A model generated the notes under the pieces. That model had not been told where the DNA came from, ran no database searches, and worked only from the letters and a program-made list of their open reading frames with translations. A program made the position numbers and the translations under genes. This document shows positions 5,026 through 6,515 of a stretch of DNA of 6,515 bases, piece by piece. The first letter of the stretch is position 1. Each line of letters starts with the position of its first letter. This stretch comes from CAYRVX01 sp964642165 (GTDB taxonomy: Bacteria; Planctomycetota; Phycisphaerae; SM23-33), in the NCBI GenBank assembly GCA_964642165.1, contig CAZXOC010000360.1, positions 1-6,515 on the forward strand. The letters run 5' to 3'.

Positions 5026-6515
5026 ATGAGGAAGATGACACGACGCCAGTTGCTGAAGGTCGGCGGCCTGGGCCTGGCGGCCGCGGGAACCGGGCGACTG
5101 GCTTCCGCGCTCGCCCCCGCCCGCGGCGCCTCGAAACTCAACGTCCTGTTCATCGCCGTCGACGACCTGCGCCCGATGCTGGGCTGCTACGGCGACGCGA
5201 CGGCGATCAGCCCGAACATCGACGGGATCGCCAAGCGCGGCATGGTGTTCGAGCGGGCGTATTGTCAGGAGGCCGTCTGCTGCCCGTCGCGCCTGTCGCT
5301 GATGACCGGGCGCCGACCCGACACGATCGAGGTCTGGGACCTCGCGACGCACTTCCGGGACGCCCTGCCCGACGTGATCACGCTGCCGCAGCACTTCAAG
5401 CGGCACGGCTACCACACGCGAAGCATCGGCAAGGTCTATCACGGAAGCGGCCGGCCGTCGAGCGACCCGCCGTCCTGGTCGCAGCCCGCGAAGTACGCCG
5501 TGGCCCTGGAGGCCAAGGTCCGCTACGCGAATCCCGAGAACCGGAAGGGCAAGGGGCTGAAGCGCGACGCCACGGAAGCGGGACGCGCCAAGGGCAGTGT
5601 CTACATCGACCAGATCGTCTGCGACGAGGCCGTCCGGGCCCTGCCGGAGCTGAAGAGGAAGGGCAAGCCGTTCTTCCTGGCCGTGGGCTTTCGCAAGCCG
5701 CACCTGCCCTTCTGCGCCCCGAAGAAGTACTGGGACCTGTACGACCGCGCGAGGATCCCCGCGCCGGAGTCGACGAAGCACCCCGCGGGCGCGCCCGAGC
5801 TGGCCGTGCGAAGCTGGAGGGAGCTGGAGGGCTACCGGGACATCCCGACCGACGGCAGGATTCCGCCCGAGAAGGTGCGGCAGTTGCGGCACGGCTACTA
5901 CGCGTGTGTCAGCTACGTCGACGACCTCGTCGGGCGGCTGCTGAAGGAGCTGGACCGCCTGGGCCTGACGGACAACACCGTCGTGGTCCTGTGGGGCGAC
6001 CACGGCTTCCACCTGGGCGAGCAGGGCCTGTGGACGAAGGCGAACAACTACGAGTGGTCCACGCGCGCGCCGCTCATCCTCGCCGTGCCCGGGCAACCCA
6101 ACGCCGGCGGCCGCACGTCGGCGCTGGTGGAGTTCGTCGACATCTACCCGACGCTCGCCGACGCGTGCGGACTGCCGATCCCGCGGGGCCTGGAGGGCAT
6201 CAGCATGATGCCGCTGCTGGGCCGGCCCGATCGGCCGTGGAAGAAGGCCGCCTTCAGCCAGTACCCGCGCGACCGCAAGAGCCACCGCCACCGCAAGCAC
6301 GGCCACTTCATGGGCTACGCCGTCCGCACCGACCGCTATCGCTACGTCGAGTGGCGCCAGTGGAAGACGACCAAGGTCGTCGCCCGGGAGTTGTACGACC
6401 ACCGCAGCGACGCGAAGGAGATGATCAACGTCGCCGCCCGCAGGGAGCACGCGGCCACCGTAGCCAGGTTGAGCAAGCTGCTGAGCGCCGGCTGGCAGGC
6501 CGCCCTGCCGCCGGG
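5026..6515 (+). CDS. Formylglycine-type sulfatase 2, iduronate-2-sulfatase-like (partial, runs off the window)
   Basis: Open from 5026 to the window end (496 complete codons, no stop). The last residues (AGWQAALPPG) resemble the usual C-terminus of this family, so little is missing. A twin-arginine-like signal is present (TRRQLLK, R6-R7, then an Ala/Gly-rich hydrophobic stretch). The CxPSR signature is C85-C86-P87-S88-R89 with LSLMTG; C85 would become formylglycine. Metal ligands are D46-D47 (VDDLRP) and D325 with H326 (GDHGFHLGE). GKVYH (135-139), GFRKPHLPF (221-229), LWTK (K338) and ELYDH (455-459) complete an iduronate-2-sulfatase-like pattern, closer to the textbook motif than sulfatase 1. 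It shares architecture with sulfatase 1 but differs widely in the middle, so the two are distant paralogues rather than a recent duplication. It likely removes a different sulfate or acts on a different residue of the same glycan. ATG 5026 is preferred over 5035 because of ribosome-binding-site spacing. Confidence 0.92.
   Translation, partial: MRKMTRRQLLKVGGLGLAAAGTGRLASALAPARGASKLNVLFIAVDDLRPMLGCYGDATAISPNIDGIAKRGMVFERAYCQEAVCCPSRLSLMTGRRPDTIEVWDLATHFRDALPDVITLPQHFKRHGYHTRSIGKVYHGSGRPSSDPPSWSQPAKYAVALEAKVRYANPENRKGKGLKRDATEAGRAKGSVYIDQIVCDEAVRALPELKRKGKPFFLAVGFRKPHLPFCAPKKYWDLYDRARIPAPESTKHPAGAPELAVRSWRELEGYRDIPTDGRIPPEKVRQLRHGYYACVSYVDDLVGRLLKELDRLGLTDNTVVVLWGDHGFHLGEQGLWTKANNYEWSTRAPLILAVPGQPNAGGRTSALVEFVDIYPTLADACGLPIPRGLEGISMMPLLGRPDRPWKKAAFSQYPRDRKSHRHRKHGHFMGYAVRTDRYRYVEWRQWKTTKVVARELYDHRSDAKEMINVAARREHAATVARLSKLLSAGWQAALPP

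Noticed and set aside
4888..6450. 520-residue minus-strand open frame opposite sulfatase 2
   Set aside because: It is a shadow of the plus-strand sulfatase, which has signature, metal-site and signal-peptide motifs; the minus frame shows none.

Overview
The window is GC-rich throughout, and its gene content points to a planctomycete (Planctomycetota), probably a free-living or particle-associated degrader of complex glycans. The evidence is: two formylglycine-type sulfatases with twin-arginine-like signal peptides, a secreted Asp-box (sialidase-like) propeller protein, and a Spy/LTxxQ-like helical periplasmic protein of a kind common in that phylum. No rRNA, tRNA, CRISPR array or intact mobile element is visible. 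The phylum assignment is an inference from family knowledge; no marker gene is present.

Layout. Positions 1-799 hold a leftward gene for a secreted, helical, charged Spy-like protein, with a large nested hairpin just past its stop. Positions 800-1444 contain no obvious large gene. They hold the leader of the Spy-like gene, a short leftward reading frame (1106-1327) of unknown function with a ribosome-binding site and coding-like codon use, and a region of about 117 bp that must carry the start signals of the rightward gene set. From 1445 to the window end, four rightward genes are tightly packed: a sialidase-like Asp-box protein (1445-2674), sulfatase 1 (2671-4284, 4-bp overlap), a SAM-dependent methyltransferase (4274-4951, 11-bp overlap), then after 74 bp a second sulfatase (5026 to beyond 6515, cut by the window edge near its expected C-terminus).

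How it may work. The propeller protein and both sulfatases carry export signals, so they would act outside the cytoplasm on a sulfated polysaccharide or glycosaminoglycan-like glycan. Both sulfatases resemble the iduronate-2-sulfatase type. The methyltransferase has no signal peptide and should act in the cytoplasm. It belongs to a group with an unusual SAM motif I and is the odd partner in an otherwise catabolic-looking set. The overlaps argue for one transcript covering at least the first three genes. The substrate cannot be deduced from sequence alone.
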